Translations under genes and position numbers: made by a program | In this document: positions 42,305-52,177 of the stretch, piece after piece | Numbering within the stretch: the first letter of the stretch is position 1 | Layout of the letters: each line of letters opens with the position of its first letter | Source: Kineosporia sp. NBRC 101731 | GTDB taxonomy: Bacteria > Actinomycetota > Actinomycetes > Actinomycetales > Kineosporiaceae | Assembly: GCF_030269305.1 (NCBI RefSeq) | Contig: NZ_BSTC01000002.1 | Span: 496,001-560,000 of the forward strand | DNA: 64,000 bases | Direction: 5' to 3' | Notes under the pieces: generated by a model | Told to the model about the DNA's origin: nothing | What the model saw: only the letters and a program-made list of their open reading frames with translations | Database searches by the model: none

Positions 42305-43459
42305 ATGACAACCGCGGTGGGGTTCCTGCTCGGCCTGCTCCTGGGGCTGGCGCTGGCGGCGTTCGGTGCTCGCGCTGCCTTCACCACCCTGCTGCGGGCC
42401 CGGCAGGCCTCGCTCGAGGCCGAGCGCGACCTGCTGCGCGAGCGCGTCACCGACCTGGAGGCCACGGCCGGTCAGGATCACGAACTGGTCGCCACCTTGT
42501 CACCGCTGTCCGCGACGCTGCAGCGGGTGGAGAAACAGGTGCAGACGCTCGAGCGCGACCGGGTGGAGCAGTACTCCCGGCTCGACGAGCACCTGACCGC
42601 CGTCCAGGCGTCGGGTGAGTCGCTGCGGGCCCAGACCGCCGCCCTGGCCGGCGCGCTGCGCTCGCCCACCTCCCGCGGTGCCTGGGGCGAGGTACAGCTC
42701 CGCCGGGTGGTGGAGCACGCCGGCATGCTGCCCCGCGTCGACTTCCTCACCCAGGCCACGGGCACCACCCCCGACGGCAACGGCGTGCGCCCCGACCTTC
42801 TGGTGAATCTGCCCGGCGGCAAGTACGTCGTGGTCGACGCCAAGGCCCCGCTCGCGGCCTTCCTCGAGGCCAGCGAGAAGGGCGAGGCCGCCCTGAGCGC
42901 CGCGGCCGGGGCCCACGCGAAGGCCCTGCGGGCCCACGTCGACGCGCTCGCGGCGAAGGAGTACTGGCTGGCGTTCCAGCCGACCCCCCAGCTGGTGGTG
43001 TGTTTCGTGCCGGGCGAGGCGTTCCTGGCCGCCGCCTGCACCGCCGACCCGAGCCTGCTGGAGCACGCGATGGCCCGCCGCGTCGTGCTGGCCACCCCCA
43101 CCACCCTGCTGGCCCTGCTCCGCACGGTCGCCCTGACCTGGCAGTCCGAGGCCGTGAGCGGCAACGCCCGGCAACTGCTGGAGATCGGCTCCGAGCTCTA
43201 CCGCCGCCTGGCCGGCCTCGGCGAGCACGCCAGCAAGCTGGGCCGCGACCTGCACCGCGTGGTCGAGGACTACAACGCCCTGGTCGGCACCCTCGAACGC
43301 CGCGTTCTCGTCACCGCCCGCAAGATGCAGGATCTCGACCTCGTCGACCACGACATCCCGGCCATCGCGCCCCTGGAGTCCAGCCCTCGCCCGCTCACCG
43401 CCGACGAGCTGATCACCGGCCCTCTCGACCGGCCAGATCGATCTTCGTCGCCCTGGTGA
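42305..43459 (+). CDS. rmuC: DNA recombination protein RmuC
   Basis: The 384-residue protein has an N-terminal membrane helix (about 4-23), a coiled coil (to about 120) and the RmuC nuclease-like domain with SRGAWGEVQLRRVVEHAGM and KYVVVDAKAPLAAFLEA. It is proposed to limit inversions and protect broken DNA. The ATG at 42305 fits the membrane-helix start; the in-frame extension to 42143 runs into the tandem repeat. The gene is next to ychF in many actinobacteria. Confidence 0.9.
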   Translation: MTTAVGFLLGLLLGLALAAFGARAAFTTLLRARQASLEAERDLLRERVTDLEATAGQDHELVATLSPLSATLQRVEKQVQTLERDRVEQYSRLDEHLTAVQASGESLRAQTAALAGALRSPTSRGAWGEVQLRRVVEHAGMLPRVDFLTQATGTTPDGNGVRPDLLVNLPGGKYVVVDAKAPLAAFLEASEKGEAALSAAAGAHAKALRAHVDALAAKEYWLAFQPTPQLVVCFVPGEAFLAAACTADPSLLEHAMARRVVLATPTTLLALLRTVALTWQSEAVSGNARQLLEIGSELYRRLAGLGEHASKLGRDLHRVVEDYNALVGTLERRVLVTARKMQDLDLVDHDIPAIAPLESSPRPLTADELITGPLDRPDRSSSPW

Positions 43460-43710
43460 CGGGGAGCGCCTCACCTCACCACGGGGTGGCCCTCCGCCAC
43501 ACCGCTCGCCTCGTCTTCGATGATGGAACGGGTGAACCAGGGCCAACCCGGCCAGGTCATATGTTCACAACCAGACAAACGCAGTATTCATGACTTTCGT
43601 GAAATCCGGTCACCCGACGAACACGGGCTGAAACCTCCGCCCTGACACATCGGCAATCTGCCGGGATCCGAATCTCCCAGGTTCTACAGTTCCTCCGGCA
43701 GACCCCTTCT

Positions 43711-43730
43711 GATCTTGGTATGCCGAGATC
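43711..43730. promoter_or_regulatory. Inverted repeat upstream of the phytochrome operon
   Basis: GATCTTGG and CCGAGATC, with a four-base loop and one wobble pair, lie 42 bases upstream of the heme oxygenase start. They could be an operator for the operon. The rest of the 313-base gap has no gene. Confidence 0.35.
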
Positions 43731-43772
43731 AGCGGCCCACGCATTCCCGTACACGTTGCCGGGGGAGTTCCG

Positions 43773-44396
43773 ATGACCACACGTAACTATCGCTTGCCGA
43801 CACGGCACGCCGAATCTCCCGGGCCCGAGTCGGCACTCATGAGTATTCGCCAGATGACCAGAATTGCCCACCAACGCCTGGATCACGACCTTTCCCTCCT
43901 GAGCAAACCTCTGTCGCAGCAGCGGTTCATCGATTTCCTGGCCGGCCTGCTGGGGTTCTTCCAGGTCTGGGAACCGGCCGTGGCAGCCAGTCCTCAGGCC
44001 CGCCGGTACCTCACCGGTACAAGCCGCCTCCCCGACCTGACATCCGATCTGACGAGGCTGAACGTCCAACAGCACGAGATCGCCGCGATTCCTGCCTGTT
44101 CGGCCGCCTCGGAACTGGTGCGCTCACCAGGCCTGGCCCTTGGCTCGCTCTACGTGATTCTGGGCTCACGGCAAGGAGCCCGCGTCATCGGCCGCGCCGT
44201 CAGCAGTGCCCCTTGGGCGCCGCCCGAAGGGCTGGCCTACTTCTCTGACGACCCCCGGGCCAACGCCGCCTGGAACGGCTTGGTGACGGCCCTCCACCAG
44301 ACCCCGTGGCCCTCGACCGACCCGGAGATCGCGCGCGGAGCACTGAAGACATTCGACGTCCTGCACACCTGGCTCACCCGATCGGCGATCGCATGA
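43773..44396 (+). CDS. Biliverdin-producing heme oxygenase
   Basis: The 207-residue protein fits the bacterial BphO-type heme oxygenases linked to phytochromes, with the proximal histidine likely in RIAHQRLDHDL and GSLYVILGSRQGARVIGR on the distal helix. It opens heme to biliverdin, CO and iron, and supplies the chromophore to the phytochrome encoded next. A GGGGGAG ribosome site precedes the ATG. Its stop overlaps the bphP start by 4 bases. Confidence 0.88.
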   Translation: MTTRNYRLPTRHAESPGPESALMSIRQMTRIAHQRLDHDLSLLSKPLSQQRFIDFLAGLLGFFQVWEPAVAASPQARRYLTGTSRLPDLTSDLTRLNVQQHEIAAIPACSAASELVRSPGLALGSLYVILGSRQGARVIGRAVSSAPWAPPEGLAYFSDDPRANAAWNGLVTALHQTPWPSTDPEIARGALKTFDVLHTWLTRSAIA

Positions 44397-46633
44397 GCCA
44401 GACCGCGGCTACGGCTGTCCCGTGCGAGGACGAGCCGATTCGCATACCGGGCACCATCCAGCCGCACGGGGCACTGGCAGTCGTTGACATGGCGAGCTTC
44501 CACCTCTTGCAGGCCAGCGACAACTTTTACTCGGTTACCGGGCTCGACCTGCGGCCCGGGGAGTCTCGCGGTCTGGCCGACCTGCCCGAGACGGGCACGC
44601 TGACGCAAGAGATCCGCGCCTGGCCGTTCCAGCCGAATCACCTCTTCAACGGGCGACTGCGCCTCAGCGACCGCGAACTGAGCGTCACCGCGCACCCGAC
44701 GCCACAGGGCATGATCCTGGAATTCGAATCCCTGCTGGACACCGATGAGCCCGTCCGATTAGACGTCCGAGACCCTTCCTTCCTCTCGCTCTCACCCCTG
44801 CTGGAGAAATTCGTCGAGGTCGGCCAGGTGGACGATCTGGGCGCCACCTTGGTCAGGGAGATCAAAGAATTAACCGGGTTCAGCCGGGTGCTGCTGTACC
44901 GCTTCCATCGCAACGGTGACCCTCAGGTCATTGCCGAGTCCAATGACGGGCACCTACCGTCCTACATCGGGCTGAGATTCCCGGCCTCAGACATTCCGGC
45001 GCAGGCCCGTCTTCTGTACCTGGAGAACCGGATACGTCAGATGCCCGACGCGAACTATGTCCCCGTCGGCATCACCCCGCTCCTGAGCCCGATCGACGGC
45101 CAACCGCTGGATCTGAGCACCGCGGCACTTCGCAGTATCTCCCCCAGCCACCGGCAGTTCGTGCGCAACATGGGTGCGGTGGCGACCATGTCCATCTCGC
45201 TGATCAATGGCGGGCAACTCTGGGGCATGGTCTCCTGTCACCATGCGCGGGTCCGGGCCGTCAGCCTCGAGATCCGGGCGATGTGCGACTTCATCTGCCA
45301 GATCACCGCTCAGCAGTTCGGTTCGCTGGAATGGGCCCAGCGCGAAGGGCCTCTGGCCCGGGTCCAACGCGCCACCAGCACTCTGACCACTGCGCTCTCA
45401 CGAGATCAGTCGCTGGAGAAGTGCTTCCTGACGAATGCCGCGACCTGGCTGGACGTCGCGGCTGCCGACGGAGCTGCCATCATCACCGAGCGGGAAATCA
45501 CCGCTACCGGCCGGACCCCCGATGCGCAGGCACTGGGCGAACTGGTCGCCGGAATCTGGGACACTTCCGCGGCGGTACCCCAGGGATCAATGATCGAACG
45601 CGGCCCGGCTTACCGGTACCTGCCGGATCTGGATGTCATTGCACTACCGATCTCGGACAGCAAACCACACTATTTGCTGTGGTTCCGGCAGGCCAGCGAA
45701 AGAAGCATCACCTGGGCCGGTGACCGGACGGTCAAGGAAACGATCGGTGCGGACGGGCGAATCCACCCGCGTGTCTCTTTCGAACCGTGGACCGAGCCGA
45801 TCGGCGATCCGGAACTCGCCTGGGGACCGAGTCACGTCACCGCTGCCACACATGTACGAAATGCGGTGATCTCCCTCCTCCTGCGGGAGACGCTCGCGGC
45901 ACAGACCAGCCTGAGCAAGCGACTCACCGCGGCCAACACCGAACTGGAGAGCTTCTCCTATTCGGTCGCTCACGACCTCCGGGCCCCGATACGTCACATT
46001 TCCCGACGGCTCGCCACCATGCTCCAGTCGATCGAGGAAGAACCCGATCGACCGGGCAACCTGCTTCTTCAGGAGCTGCGGACCACGATCAGGACCGCCG
46101 ACTGGGGTGCCCGGCTCATCGATGACCTTTTGATGTTCGCCCGGCTCGGTCACGAAGAGGTCGGCTACGCCCCGGTCGATCTGAGTGCTGTGGCCCGAAC
46201 CCTCACGGAGTTCCTCCAGGAGCAGGCAACCGACCGTGAGGTGACCTGGACCATCGATGACCTTCCGATGGCCTACGGGGATCCGGTGCTCCTTCGGCAG
46301 GTTCTCTTCAATCTGCTGGACAATGCTCTGAAATATACGGCGCCATGCCCGCGCGCCGAGATCCGCATTTCCGGCAAAAAGACGCCGGAGGGATTGATCT
46401 ACACCGTCTCCGACAATGGAGTCGGTTTCGATATGGCCTATGCTGGTAAGCTCTTCGGTGTCTTTCAGAGATTGCACACTTCTGCCGAATTCCCTGGAAC
46501 TGGGATAGGCCTGGCTTCTGTCCGCCGAATCATCGAGCGACATGGGGGATCCGTGTTTGCACGCAGCCGGCCCGATCAGGGGTCCGAGATAGGTTTCGTC
46601 CTTCCCCTGCGGGCCTTGCCGGTCACGTCATGA
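44393..46633 (+). CDS. Bacteriophytochrome histidine kinase
   Basis: The 746-residue protein has PAS, GAF, PHY, HisKA and HATPase domains in order. Key residues: C11 near the N-terminus for biliverdin attachment, PASDIP (198-202, D200 key), H253 in SPSH, the PHY-tongue PRVSFEPW (460-467), the phosphoacceptor H527 in SVAHDLRAP, the N-box NLLDNALKYT and G-boxes DNGVGF and GTGIGL. It senses red/far-red light and phosphorylates the receiver encoded downstream. The ATG at 44393 overlaps the heme oxygenase stop, so the start is fixed by coupling. Confidence 0.93.
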   Translation: MSQTAATAVPCEDEPIRIPGTIQPHGALAVVDMASFHLLQASDNFYSVTGLDLRPGESRGLADLPETGTLTQEIRAWPFQPNHLFNGRLRLSDRELSVTAHPTPQGMILEFESLLDTDEPVRLDVRDPSFLSLSPLLEKFVEVGQVDDLGATLVREIKELTGFSRVLLYRFHRNGDPQVIAESNDGHLPSYIGLRFPASDIPAQARLLYLENRIRQMPDANYVPVGITPLLSPIDGQPLDLSTAALRSISPSHRQFVRNMGAVATMSISLINGGQLWGMVSCHHARVRAVSLEIRAMCDFICQITAQQFGSLEWAQREGPLARVQRATSTLTTALSRDQSLEKCFLTNAATWLDVAAADGAAIITEREITATGRTPDAQALGELVAGIWDTSAAVPQGSMIERGPAYRYLPDLDVIALPISDSKPHYLLWFRQASERSITWAGDRTVKETIGADGRIHPRVSFEPWTEPIGDPELAWGPSHVTAATHVRNAVISLLLRETLAAQTSLSKRLTAANTELESFSYSVAHDLRAPIRHISRRLATMLQSIEEEPDRPGNLLLQELRTTIRTADWGARLIDDLLMFARLGHEEVGYAPVDLSAVARTLTEFLQEQATDREVTWTIDDLPMAYGDPVLLRQVLFNLLDNALKYTAPCPRAEIRISGKKTPEGLIYTVSDNGVGFDMAYAGKLFGVFQRLHTSAEFPGTGIGLASVRRIIERHGGSVFARSRPDQGSEIGFVLPLRALPVTS

Positions 46634-47082
46634 CCCCGGCGCCCCAACACGTCCTCGTGGTGGACGACGATCCCGACGATCGCGAACTGACCATTTCCTG
46701 CCTGACCGCGAACCTTCCGGCCGGCATCACCGTGGAAGTGGCCCGGGACGGGGTCGAAGCCCTGGACTACGTCTATCGCCGAGGCGCCTTCAAGACCCGC
46801 GACACCCTGGACCCCAACGTCATCCTGCTGGACCTGAAAATGCCCCGGATCGATGGCCACGAAGTCCTTCGCGCGGTCAAGGGCGACCCGAGTGTCCGTC
46901 ACATACCGGTCGTCGCCTTCACCTCGTCGGAAGCGGAGCGCGACATCCGCCAGTGTTACGAGTCGGGCGCCAACGGCTTCATGGTCAAGCACATCCGACC
47001 CGATGACTTCCGGCAGGTCATCCACGATTTCGCGGCCTTCTGGTGCCTGCAGAACCGATCGATCGTGAAGAGTTCCAACTGA
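46630..47082 (+). CDS. Receiver-domain protein partner of the phytochrome (Rcp1-like)
   Basis: The 150-residue protein is a single receiver of the phytochrome-partner type: acidic pocket VVDDD, phosphoacceptor D68 in VILLDLKMP, T98 and K120. It overlaps the phytochrome stop by 4 bases and accepts its phosphate. There is no output domain; effect on cells must go through another protein. Confidence 0.9.
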   Translation: MTPAPQHVLVVDDDPDDRELTISCLTANLPAGITVEVARDGVEALDYVYRRGAFKTRDTLDPNVILLDLKMPRIDGHEVLRAVKGDPSVRHIPVVAFTSSEAERDIRQCYESGANGFMVKHIRPDDFRQVIHDFAAFWCLQNRSIVKSSN

Positions 47083-47271
47083 ATCTGCTCGTCATCTGCT
47101 CGGCATCTCGACGCGGAGGTGGCCGGCCACCTCGCTGCGTCCGGGCCGAAGGGCACGATCATCAGAACGTGACGGCGACGGGTCGGCTCGTCGTGCGGCA
47201 TCCGGGGTGCAACGGGTACGAATACATCCGGACGCCGATGGATAGCTGACCGACCGAAGGACGTAGAAAAC

Positions 47272-48390
47272 GTGGCCAAGATTCTCATGGTGCTCAGCGC
47301 GGCCAACAGCCTCACGCTGGCCGACGGCACCTCCCACCCGACCGGCTACTGGGCCGAGGAGGTCGTGCGCTCGCACCAGGTACTGACCGAGGCCGGCGTT
47401 GCGGTCGACATCGCCACCCCGGGAGGCCGCACCCCGACGGCCGATCCGGTGAGCCTGCCGGACGACGACGAGAACACCCCGGTCTTCCGGGCCTATCTCG
47501 ACGAGCTCGGTGACCAGCTTCAGCACCCCCATGACCTGGGCCGGGTCTCGGGCCCCGACTACGACGGCGTGTACCTGCCGGGTGGGCACGCCCCGATGAC
47601 CGACCTCATCGACGACGCCGACCTGCGGCGCCTCCTGGGCCGGGCGGTGAAGAAGAACCAGGTGGTGGCCACGCTGTGCCACGGTGCGGCGGGTCTGCTG
47701 AGCATCGATGCGTCGGCGCTGAAGGGCCGCCGGATCACCGCCTTCACCGACGAGGAGGAGAACCAGGGCGGGCTGGGCGACCGTTCGCCGTGGTTCCTCG
47801 AGAGCCGCCTGGCCGAGCAGGGCGCCGAGCTGGCCACCGGCCCGGCCTGGAGCGACACCGTGGTGGTGGACGGAAAGCTGATCACCGGCCAGAACCCGGC
47901 CTCCAGCGCCAGTACGGCCCGGGCGGTGGTCGAGGCACTGAAGGACATCCCCAACGGCACCGCTCTCGACCTGCACGGCGCCGCGCACATCCAGCGCTAC
48001 CGCGAGACCCGGGGCGCGGACGGGCACGAGTGGCGTTACGGCACCACGATCCTGCTGCTCGACAGCGTGGGCAACAAGTCCGGCCAGTCGCGCACCCACG
48101 CGCTGATCTACCGCCGTTTCGATGATGCCTACCTGATCGTGGCGTCCAACGGCGGCACGGACGCCCCGCCCGCCTGGTTCCTCAACCTGAAGGCGAAGCC
48201 TGATACCCAGATCCAGGTCGAGAACCAGGTCGTGCCGGTCCGGGCCCGGGTGGCGACCCCGGACGAAAAGCCCGCCATGTGGGCCGAGATGACCGACGCC
48301 TGGCCGGATTACGACGACTACCAGGCTCGCACGGACCGCGAGATCCCGATCGTGGTGCTGGAGCCGACGGGTGCGGCCCGTCCGGCCTGA
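47272..48390 (+). CDS. Fusion of a DJ-1/PfpI-like and an F420-dependent nitroreductase (Ddn)-like domain
   Basis: The 372-residue protein joins a DJ-1/PfpI amidotransferase-like domain (about residues 1-225, nucleophile C136 in ATLCHGAAG) with a C-terminal deazaflavin-dependent (Ddn family) domain (about 235-370) containing LLLDSVGNKSGQSRTHALIY, DAYLIVASNGG and EIPIVVLEP. The first may act as a glyoxalase or chaperone-like hydrolase, the second as an F420H2-dependent reductase. The GTG start has AAGGA 11 bases upstream. This fusion could repair or detoxify carbonyl compounds, since a formaldehyde dehydrogenase gene is next to it on the other strand. Confidence 0.8.
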   Translation: MAKILMVLSAANSLTLADGTSHPTGYWAEEVVRSHQVLTEAGVAVDIATPGGRTPTADPVSLPDDDENTPVFRAYLDELGDQLQHPHDLGRVSGPDYDGVYLPGGHAPMTDLIDDADLRRLLGRAVKKNQVVATLCHGAAGLLSIDASALKGRRITAFTDEEENQGGLGDRSPWFLESRLAEQGAELATGPAWSDTVVVDGKLITGQNPASSASTARAVVEALKDIPNGTALDLHGAAHIQRYRETRGADGHEWRYGTTILLLDSVGNKSGQSRTHALIYRRFDDAYLIVASNGGTDAPPAWFLNLKAKPDTQIQVENQVVPVRARVATPDEKPAMWAEMTDAWPDYDDYQARTDREIPIVVLEPTGAARPA

Positions 48391-48414
48391 CCGACCCGAC
48401 CCGACGAGAACCCG

Positions 48415-48451
48415 GCTTTGAGGACGCGGGCCACCCCCTCGTCCTCAAAGC
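48415..48451 (+). terminator. Terminator after the DJ-1/Ddn fusion gene
   Basis: GCTTTGAGGACG and CGTCCTCAAAGC pair exactly around a 13-base loop, 24 bases after the stop codon. Confidence 0.7.
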
Positions 48452-48460
48452 AACGGTTAT

Positions 48461-48493
48461 CGGGGTGGTCGCCTACGAGAGGCGACCACCCCG
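48461..48493 (-). terminator. Terminator after the formaldehyde dehydrogenase gene
   Basis: CGGGGTGGTCGCC and GGCGACCACCCCG form a stem with a 7-base loop directly after the fdhA-like stop codon. Confidence 0.7.
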
Positions 48494-48498
48494 ATCAC

Positions 48499-49716
48499 TC
48501 AGGCGGAAACCATGCCGTGCGGATCGATCACGAACTTCTTCGCGGCGCCCTGGTCGAAATCGGCGTATCCCTGCGGGGCCTCGTCGAGGGAGATGACCGT
48601 GGCGTTGACCGCCTTCGCGATCTGCACCTTGTCGTTGAGGATCGCCTGCATGAGCCCGTAGTTGTACTTCATCACCGGGCACTGACCGGTGACGAACGAC
48701 AGCGACTTGGCCCAGCCCGTGCCCAGCGAGAGCGACAGCGAACCGATCTTGGCCGCCTCGTCGATACCGCCCGGATCGCCGGTGACGTAGAGCCCCGGAA
48801 TGCCGAGAGCGCCTCCGGCGGCGGTGATCTCCATCAGCGAGTTCAGCACCGTGGCGGGAGCTTCCCCGGAAGCGCCCTCCCCGTGCCCGCGGGCCTCGAA
48901 ACCGACCGCGTCCACTCCGCAGTCGACCTCCGGAACACCCAGGATCTGCAGGATCTGGTCTTTCGGCTCGCCCTTCGACACGTCGACCGTCTCGCAGCCG
49001 AAGCTCCGGGCCTGGGCAAGGCGTTCCTCGTTCAGGTCACCCACGATGACGACGGCCGCACCCAGCAGCTGAGCGCCCGCGGCGGCCGCCAGGCCGACCG
49101 GACCGGCACCCGCGATGTACACCGTGGAGCCGGGTTTCACGCCCGCGGAGACCGCTCCGTGATAGCCGGTCGGGAAGATGTCCGACAGCATCGTCAGGTC
49201 GGTGAGCTTGGCGAGCGCCTGGTCCTTGTCGGGGAAGCGCAGCAGGTTGAAGTCGGCGTAGGGCACCATCACGTACTCGGCCTGCCCACCGACCCAGCCA
49301 CCCATGTCGACGTACCCGTAGGCCGCGCCCGGGCGGGCCGGATTCACCGTGAGGCAGATCCCGGTCTTGCCCTCCTTGCAGTTACGGCAGCGCCCGCAGG
49401 CGATGTTGAACGGCGTGGAGACCAGGTCACCGACCTTGAGGAACTCCACGTCGGGCCCGACTTCCGCCACCTCGCCGAGGATCTCGTGCCCGAGCACGAG
49501 GTTGGGCGGGGCGGTGGTGCGGCCTCTGACCATGTGCTGATCACTGCCGCAGATATTCGTGACGGCGACCTTGAGAATGACGCCGTGACGGCATTTCCGG
49601 CCGATGTTGTCGGGGTGCACCCCGGGGCCGTCCTGCAGTTCCAGTTTCGGGTAGTCGATGTCCTGGACCTCGACCTTGCCGGGGCCCACGTACGCAACGC
49701 CTCTGTTGCCTGCCAT
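48499..49716 (-). CDS. Glutathione-independent formaldehyde dehydrogenase (zinc alcohol dehydrogenase family)
   Basis: The 405-residue zinc-dependent medium-chain dehydrogenase matches glutathione-independent formaldehyde dehydrogenases (FdhA). The catalytic Zn ligands are in NICGSDQHM (C46) and LGHE, the structural Zn has cysteines around CGRCRNCKEGKTGIC, and the NAD motif is GAGPVGLAAAAGA. It oxidises formaldehyde or other aldehydes to acids with NAD, possibly by dismutation. It is convergent to the DJ-1/Ddn fusion. Other zinc ADH functions remain possible. Confidence 0.87.
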   Translation of the reverse strand: MAGNRGVAYVGPGKVEVQDIDYPKLELQDGPGVHPDNIGRKCRHGVILKVAVTNICGSDQHMVRGRTTAPPNLVLGHEILGEVAEVGPDVEFLKVGDLVSTPFNIACGRCRNCKEGKTGICLTVNPARPGAAYGYVDMGGWVGGQAEYVMVPYADFNLLRFPDKDQALAKLTDLTMLSDIFPTGYHGAVSAGVKPGSTVYIAGAGPVGLAAAAGAQLLGAAVVIVGDLNEERLAQARSFGCETVDVSKGEPKDQILQILGVPEVDCGVDAVGFEARGHGEGASGEAPATVLNSLMEITAAGGALGIPGLYVTGDPGGIDEAAKIGSLSLSLGTGWAKSLSFVTGQCPVMKYNYGLMQAILNDKVQIAKAVNATVISLDEAPQGYADFDQGAAKKFVIDPHGMVSA

Positions 49717-49801
49717 CTGTGATCAACCTCTTCGTCGAACGACGGCGAACGGACTCCCCCATCAGAACACGGGTCTTTCGGGCCGGCCATGGCAAAACAG
49801 A

Positions 49802-49835
49802 AGAGCCGCGCCGTCCGGTCGGACAGCGCGGCTCT
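49802..49835 (-). terminator. ispH terminator
   Basis: AGAGCCGCGC and GCGCGGCTCT with further pairing (CGTCCG/CGGACA) form a stem 15 bases after the ispH stop. Confidence 0.65.
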
Positions 49836-49849
49836 GGACGGACGAAAAC

Positions 49850-50869
49850 TCAGTCCTGGGCGGCCTTGGCCTTCGCCTTGATGTCGCGGTGCAGTTCGCG
49901 CGGCAGCGAGAACATCAGGTCTTCGTGCGCGGTGACGACCTCTTCGGTCTGGCCGTAACCCCGCTCGGCCAGCCAGGCCAGCACGTCTTGCACCAGGATC
50001 TCCGGCACCGAGGCACCCGAGGTGACGCCGACGGTGGTGACACCCTCCAGCCAGGCCTCGTCGATCTCGGTGGCGAAGTCGACCCGGTAGGAGGCCTGGG
50101 CGCCGTACTCCAGCGCGACCTCGACCAGGCGCACCGAGTTCGAGGAGTTGCGCGAGCCGACCACGATGACCAGGTCGGCCTCGGGGGCGATCTTCTTCAC
50201 CGCGACCTGACGGTTCTGCGTGGCGTAGCAGATGTCGTCGCTCGGCGGGTTCTGCAGGTTGGGAAACTTCTGCCGCAGGCGGCGGACGGTCTCCATGGTC
50301 TCGTCGACCGAGAGCGTGGTCTGGGACAGCCAGACCACCTTGTCCGGGTCGCGGACCTCGATGTTGTCCACGTCGTCGGGGCTGTTCACGATCTGGATGT
50401 GCTCGGGGGCCTCACCCGCGGTGCCCTCGACCTCTTCGTGCCCGGTGTGACCGATCAGCAGGATGTCGAAGTCGCCGTCGGCGAACCGGACGGCCTCCTT
50501 GTGCACCTTGGTGACCAGTGGGCAGGTCGCGTCGATGGTCTTCAGCTGGCGGCGGTCGGCGGCCTCGCGGACGGCCGGCGACACCCCGTGGGCGGAGAAG
50601 ATGACGAGGGCGCCCTCGGGCACCGCGTCGGTCTCGTTGACGAAGATCGCGCCCTTGTTCTCGAGCGAGGTGACGACGTGCCGGTTGTGCACGATCTCCT
50701 TGCGCACGTACACCGGCGCCCCGTGGACCTCCAGGGCCTTCTCGACCGCCACGACGGCCCGGTCCACACCGGCGCAGTAACCGCGCGGGGAGGCCAGCAG
50801 GACCCGCTTGGTGGCGGCGGGCGCGCCGTCGGACGTGGGGGCCGTGGAGGCGATGCTCGATGCAGTCAC
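49850..50869 (-). CDS. ispH: 4-hydroxy-3-methylbut-2-enyl diphosphate reductase
   Basis: The 339-residue protein has all three conserved cysteines of the Fe-S cluster of IspH (LytB): in [21 protein letters not shown] and [11 protein letters not shown]. It catalyses the last MEP-pathway step, giving IPP and DMAPP. The GTG at 50869 has a GGAGG site. It is divergent from xseA with a 54-base gap, an arrangement conserved in actinobacteria. Confidence 0.95.
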   Translation of the reverse strand: MTASSIASTAPTSDGAPAATKRVLLASPRGYCAGVDRAVVAVEKALEVHGAPVYVRKEIVHNRHVVTSLENKGAIFVNETDAVPEGALVIFSAHGVSPAVREAADRRQLKTIDATCPLVTKVHKEAVRFADGDFDILLIGHTGHEEVEGTAGEAPEHIQIVNSPDDVDNIEVRDPDKVVWLSQTTLSVDETMETVRRLRQKFPNLQNPPSDDICYATQNRQVAVKKIAPEADLVIVVGSRNSSNSVRLVEVALEYGAQASYRVDFATEIDEAWLEGVTTVGVTSGASVPEILVQDVLAWLAERGYGQTEEVVTAHEDLMFSLPRELHRDIKAKAKAAQD

Positions 50870-50923
50870 GCCTCCATGGTAAGTCGCGAATCGGGAGAGT
50901 CCGCTGTGGGCTAGCGTGATCGG

Positions 50924-52177
50924 GTGAGCAATACGCCCCGGAAGATCCCGGCTACGGCGGGTGAGACCACCGCGGAACAGCCCTGGCCGGTGCGCCTGTT
51001 GTCGTCCAAGCTCACCGACTATGTGTCCAGGTCACCCGCGGTCTGGGTGGAGGGCCAGGTGGTGCAGCTCACGCGCAGACCCGGCCAGACCACCTGCTAC
51101 CTCACGCTGCGCGACCCGGATGTCGACCTCTCCTTCAACGTGTCCGTGCATGTCCGGGTGCTCGACGCGCTCCCCACACCGCTGCAGGACGGGTCCCGCG
51201 TGGTCATGCGCGCCCGCGCCCAGCTCTTCCCCCGCCGGGGCTCGCTCAGCCTGTTCGCCGAGCAGATCCGCCCGGTCGGTGTCGGGGAACTCCTCGCCCA
51301 GCTGGACCATCTGCGGCGCCTGCTCACCGCCGAAGGGCTGTTCTCGGCCGACCGCAAGCGCCCCCTGCCGTTCCTGCCGAACGTCGTCGGCCTGATCTGC
51401 GGCCGGGCCTCGGCCGCCGAGCGCGACGTGGTGGAGAACGCGCGGCGCCGATGGCCGGCGGTGCGGTTCGAGATCCGCGCGGTCGCGGTGCAGGGCCCGA
51501 AAGCGGTTGAGGACGTCGTGGGCGCCCTGCGCTCGCTCGATGCGGATCCGACGGTGGACGTCGTGGTCGTCGCGCGCGGCGGCGGCTCGGTGGAGGATCT
51601 GCTCCCCTTCAGCAACGAGGCCCTGCTCCGCGTGGTCTCGGCGTGCCGCACGCCGATCGTCAGCGCGATCGGCCACGAGGTGGACAAGCCCTTGCTCGAC
51701 CTGGTGGCCGACGTCGCCGCCTCGACCCCGACCGACGCGGGCAAGCGGATCGTGCCCGACATGGAGGCCGAGCTCAACGGCATCCGCCAGACCCGGCGCC
51801 GGGCCCGCCAGGCCGTGACGTCACGGCTGCAGCGCGAGGCCGCGACGATCGCCTCGCTGCGCTCCCGGCCGGTGCTCGCCGATCCGCACCGACTGCTCAC
51901 CGACCGGTCCGACCTGGTCACGAACCAGCGGGAGCGGGCCGCGCGGGCCCTGGCCAACCGCCTCTCCCACGCCCACCAAGACGTTGGCCACCTGCGTCAG
52001 CGAGTACGGGCTCTCTCCCCCCTGGCCACGATGGAACGCGGCTACGCCGTGGTCAGCGGGCCCGGCGGGCAGGTGGTGCGCTCGGCCGGCGAGATCTCCC
52101 CCGGCGACCCCCTCCGCATCCGCGTGCACGAAGGCGAGTTCGCGGCCGAAGCCAGGGCGTTAGGGTCGCAGTCGTGA
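50924..52177 (+). CDS. xseA: Exodeoxyribonuclease VII large subunit
   Basis: The 417-residue protein has the N-terminal OB fold (about 20-110), the catalytic Exonuc_VII_L domain with [16 protein letters not shown] and [18 protein letters not shown], and a C-terminal coiled coil and tail. With XseB it degrades single-stranded DNA. GTG start at 50924. The stop overlaps the xseB start by 4 bases. Confidence 0.94.
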   Translation: MSNTPRKIPATAGETTAEQPWPVRLLSSKLTDYVSRSPAVWVEGQVVQLTRRPGQTTCYLTLRDPDVDLSFNVSVHVRVLDALPTPLQDGSRVVMRARAQLFPRRGSLSLFAEQIRPVGVGELLAQLDHLRRLLTAEGLFSADRKRPLPFLPNVVGLICGRASAAERDVVENARRRWPAVRFEIRAVAVQGPKAVEDVVGALRSLDADPTVDVVVVARGGGSVEDLLPFSNEALLRVVSACRTPIVSAIGHEVDKPLLDLVADVAASTPTDAGKRIVPDMEAELNGIRQTRRRARQAVTSRLQREAATIASLRSRPVLADPHRLLTDRSDLVTNQRERAARALANRLSHAHQDVGHLRQRVRALSPLATMERGYAVVSGPGGQVVRSAGEISPGDPLRIRVHEGEFAAEARALGSQS

